NCBI RefSeq assembly: GCF_045862395.1
Contig: NZ_AP023087.1
Span: 1,674,001-1,738,000 of the forward strand
Direction of reading: 5' to 3'
Source of the DNA: Marinicellulosiphila megalodicopiae
GTDB taxonomy: Bacteria; Pseudomonadota; Gammaproteobacteria; Pseudomonadales; Natronospirillaceae
DNA length: 64,000 bases
This document shows positions 61,186 to 64,000 of this stretch, piece by piece. Within the stretch, counting starts at the first letter, position 1. Each line of letters opens with the position of its first letter. Both the position numbers and the translations under genes were made by a program. The notes beneath the pieces were generated by a model. It was not told where the DNA came from, did not search any database, and saw only the letters and a list, made by a program, of their open reading frames with translations.

Positions 61186-62243
61186 AGAATACTTGCTACT
61201 AGAAATTGAGAAAAACACTGAGTAACAATGTGAATACAGAATAGGGCGGATCGCTTGTTTCATGATACTTTGCAATTAGTATTGTGAAGCAACTGATTTA
61301 CCTGTTTTTCTGTGGAATGGGCGACACAATCCCGTGAATGTGCGCTGCTCTTCAAAAGTGGATGTCCCTTTTGGCTAATTTGTTGATTGATGTGTATACA
61401 TTTATAGAGTAGTTAATTAAAATATAGATTACTTTGGCTGTGTTACAATCCCAGAAATGTTATGAATTGTACAAAAGTGGGTGTCACTTCTGGTCCCACT
61501 AAAGTGGATGTCACCCATTAGAAAATCCCGGTCAATAGTCGAAGCGAAATTCTTTACTCTTTTATAGTAAATTAATAATTTCATCTTCGGTTCGTTATAA
61601 CAAGTATGGCCCTAAAATTTACTATTGTTGGTGTCACAAATACACACCAGTCACCCATCTGAATTAAGGCACTTGAATGAAAACGATAAACGGTAACATT
61701 CGCCCTTGGCTTTCGCTTCAGTAATTATTTAGTACCTCAATAATGTCCAAGTGATTTGCAATTTCTTGCATGACACTTTTTATAGGATTCAAACATATTG
61801 TTTGTCCTAACACTTTATGGCTCACATCGAAGGCATATTTGCTTTTTCAAACGCTTTAAATGAAGGTTAAACGAACGGTTTAATCACTTTTATGGTTTTA
61901 CCAACACCCACTATGAACTCGTCCGTTTAACCTAACTGGTTTAGTTATTCATTTTGAATAACCAAATGCTTTTTCGACATCAAATTCTATGCCGTCTTTT
62001 AATATGTCCTGAATCCAAAGCATCGATCATTTAATATCGTAAGAACAACCATATCTTTTAAAAATAATATAAACCAATTAATAAACCAAACTTTAAACCA
62101 ATTTTTAAACTTATTTTATTTTTAAATCTGTGCAATCATACTATTTTAACCGCCATTGCTACACTACAAAAACAGATATACATGACCCAATCATTTTGAT
62201 TAGTCACATTTCAATTCTATCTGTTTGTTTCAATTTTTTTTTG

Positions 62244-63587
62244 TTAATTCATTAATAATTTACGGTGCAATTTTTCGAATATAATAAAATTTACATTGTA
62301 CCGACCAAATGCGAGTTTTATACGCCGACTACTTTTAATAATTCGTACCGCTACATACATCAATTCTTGAATGACTGTTTTTATTCTTCGTCTTTTCGCT
62401 TTTTTTCGTTTCGGAGAATCGGGTCCTAATAATCCATTTTGACCAATCCAGCGCAAAATATTATAGGCCAACATGCTGCATCCTAACACCAATGCGTTTG
62501 TGTCAAACTTTCCTGATGGCAGTCGCTCTATATCCATATCGGTTTTAAATTCACTATGAAATTGTTCCGATGTTCCATGATCACAATATAATTGAATGAT
62601 TTCTTCATCACTGAGCAGTAAACTCGTCCACCAACCTTGTATTTCTATTTCAGGAATTAAAATATACTGACCAAATTTATCAATACTACGTTCAATTACT
62701 TGCATGACACGTTGAATTTTATAAGTGTGGCCACGCCAAACTCGCTCTTCTTCAATGCGAAATAAGGAGACACGTTTGCCTTCTCTAGGATATGTCCATG
62801 TGTTTTGTTCGTCTGCAAATTTTAGCCATTCATCTTTATTTTGTTTTCTTGGGTTCCATTTAATTAAAAAATCAACATCATTTTTTTCAGCATTATTTGC
62901 GTTGTGATCAAGAATTACATCAATATTTTCGATGGCGTCATTACCACTATCAAGCCGTAAAAGTATGGGCTGATTTGTGATTTTCTGTGCTGATTTAAGT
63001 GCATCTTTAAGAAATTCAGGCGTGCCACTTTGGCAGTGTTGCTTACCTTCGCGTAGTTCAAATTTAATACAATATCCTTCCTGTCCTAAATATGCAGGCA
63101 TGGGTGCATAGCCATCATGGCCCTTATAAGTTCTGGACACGCCTTCTTTTTTACTGCCACTATTATCCATAGGTGTCACATCAACATCCAGTGGTCTGTG
63201 TCCTGTATATATGGGTGTTAATTCTGGTTTGATATTTATTAGAAAATCTAAATTTGCTTTTTCAACTATAGGTAAAAATGATTTTGCGTAAGTGTCCATG
63301 CGTTGGCGCAACGTAGATTCAGAAGGAATTTCTTGAACATCCATTGCATGAGTAAAATAATATTCACTCTCAATAGTGTTAATCGCTTCGAAGTCATTTT
63401 TGCCAATACACAATAAAGCCGTATAGATTTTAATAATGTCGGAATGTTTTGTTCCGTGACGAAGTGGTATGAGTTTATCAATGCTATTTGTTAAGTTTGT
63501 GTATTTTTTAATTGCTAGACCAATTAAAGATAGGCCACCATGACTGATTATGTCTGCATCGGATTTTTCTAGAATAAACTGTTTCAT
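62244..63587 (-). mobile_element. IS1380-like transposase
   Basis: A 447-residue DDE transposase. The opening ISHGGLSLIGLAIKKYTNL, first Asp region LDVDVTPMDNSGS, second Asp LLRLDSGNDA and the end block DHGTSEQFHSEFKTDMDIER with LPSGKFDTNALVLG fit the IS1380 family. The frame is intact, so the element may be active. Terminal inverted repeats were not found by eye; CCCCGCATTAAAACTC at 63619 (minus strand) is a possible right end. The family call is made from motifs only. Confidence 0.85.
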
Positions 63588-63673
63588 ATCGCACTTATTG
63601 GGTGAGTTTTAATGCGGGGTATTTTAACAAAAAAAATACTTATATTAAGAGATTAATCTGTGAATCATGCAAT

Positions 63674-64000
63674 TTAAGTTACGGATTCAGGTATGTAATA
63701 ACACGCTCTTGCTAATTTATGCGCGACTGCCTTTCTAGCAATGACGGCATTCGTTTTTGCTAATTTTCTTTGATAGAATCTTTTGACTGTGTCATTAAAT
63801 CTTATTGCAAAATTGGCGGCTTCAATAAATGCCCAGCAGAGATATTTGTTGCCATTTTTTGTATTGGTTTTCGCTTTTTTCTTTCCGTTACTGTATCTGG
63901 CACCTGAAACTAATCTGCAGTATGACGCATATTGACCCACTTTATTAAATCTAGAAATATCAACCGTCTCAAGTGTGATTGTTAAACCCAATATTAATCC
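63674..64000 (-). mobile_element. IS110-family transposase, C-terminal part (cut by window edge)
   Basis: The minus-strand frame is open to the right edge and ends at 63674. The visible 109 codons match the C-terminal Transposase_20 part of IS110/IS116/IS902 enzymes: DISRFNKVGQYASYCRLVSG, the catalytic-Ser region SGARYSNGKKK, then GNKYLCWAFIEAANFA. The N-terminal DEDD domain lies outside the window. It is 86 bases from the IS1380-like gene, so two elements are side by side. Confidence 0.88.

Larger units (their letters stand above)
60853..62243 (+). other. Long gene-poor region with repeats and coding remnants
   Basis: No intact gene in 1.39 kb. It has a 10-G tract at 60942-60951, REP-like palindromes at 61165, 61353 and 61472, and an inverted repeat AGGTTAAACG-ACG at about 61866 and 61921. 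Two short minus-strand open stretches look like gene remnants: 61718-61846 (KVLGQTICLNPIKSVMQEIA) and one near 61965-62030 (DILKDGIEFDVEKAFGYSK). The stretch next to 62243 may hold the outer end of the IS element, but no terminal repeat was found. Confidence 0.55.

Noticed and set aside
62100..63620. Terminal inverted repeats of the IS1380-like element
   Set aside because: CCCCGCATTAAAACTC on the right has no convincing partner on the left by eye, so element ends are not called.

Overview
The window looks like the chromosome of an AT-rich, flagellated, probably marine gammaproteobacterium. The evidence is the gene content: a monomeric isocitrate dehydrogenase next to a cold-shock gene and an RluE-type pseudouridine synthase, a fliEFGHIJ operon, a YqgE gene, a cytochrome b561/YceI pair, and FecCD-type iron importers under Fur-like palindromes. 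The species cannot be named from sequence alone.

Region 1 (about 1-27.4 kb) is an iron island. A minus-strand operon at the left edge carries a flavodoxin, a small membrane protein, two related TPR-like proteins (one split by an apparent -1 frameshift) and a FagA-like protein. Facing it are a TonB receptor, an importer with a reductase (fepC-G-D-B plus a ViuB-like flavoprotein) and a complete plus-strand catecholate siderophore operon: entC, entE, entB, a C-A-PCP-reductase NRPS, entA, a phosphopantetheinyl transferase and an aminotransferase of the glutamate-1-semialdehyde type. The single lysine-like NRPS module with a terminal reductase and the aminotransferase is the myxochelin arrangement: two 2,3-dihydroxybenzoyl groups on lysine, reductive release, optional transamination of the aldehyde. 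Next comes a haem system (HmuY-like lipoprotein, TonB receptor, HmuS, HmuTUV), then an RstBA-like two-component pair. Fur boxes sit in all three divergent intergenic regions.

Region 2 (about 29.8-45.3 kb) is core genome: a ferredoxin, coaD, cytochrome b561, yceI, yqgE, a lipase-like hydrolase, a degenerate S1/P1 nuclease, a cold-shock gene, a pseudouridine synthase, icd and the flagellar operon fliEFGHIJ behind a candidate sigma-54 promoter. fliH carries a 27-copy GAAACA hexanucleotide array inside its reading frame.

Region 3 (about 45.3-64 kb) is accessory DNA, full of dispersed palindromic repeats and damaged genes. It holds a beta-propeller-like lipoprotein, a frameshifted zinc-ribbon membrane gene, a TetR operon with a near-perfect operator, three GNAT acetyltransferases (one behind an attC-like palindrome), a VapBC pair whose toxin has apparently lost both its usual start codon and its first catalytic Asp, a NERD gene cut by an in-frame amber codon, a 1275-residue SIR2 - CHAT-like - NB-ARC - helical-repeat protein (a candidate anti-phage sensor), a ParD/RelE-type module between duplicated sequences, a protein made of six tandem HTH-like repeats, an IS1380-like transposase and the end of an IS110-like transposase. 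The most promising undescribed items are the SIR2/CHAT-like/STAND protein and the six-repeat protein.
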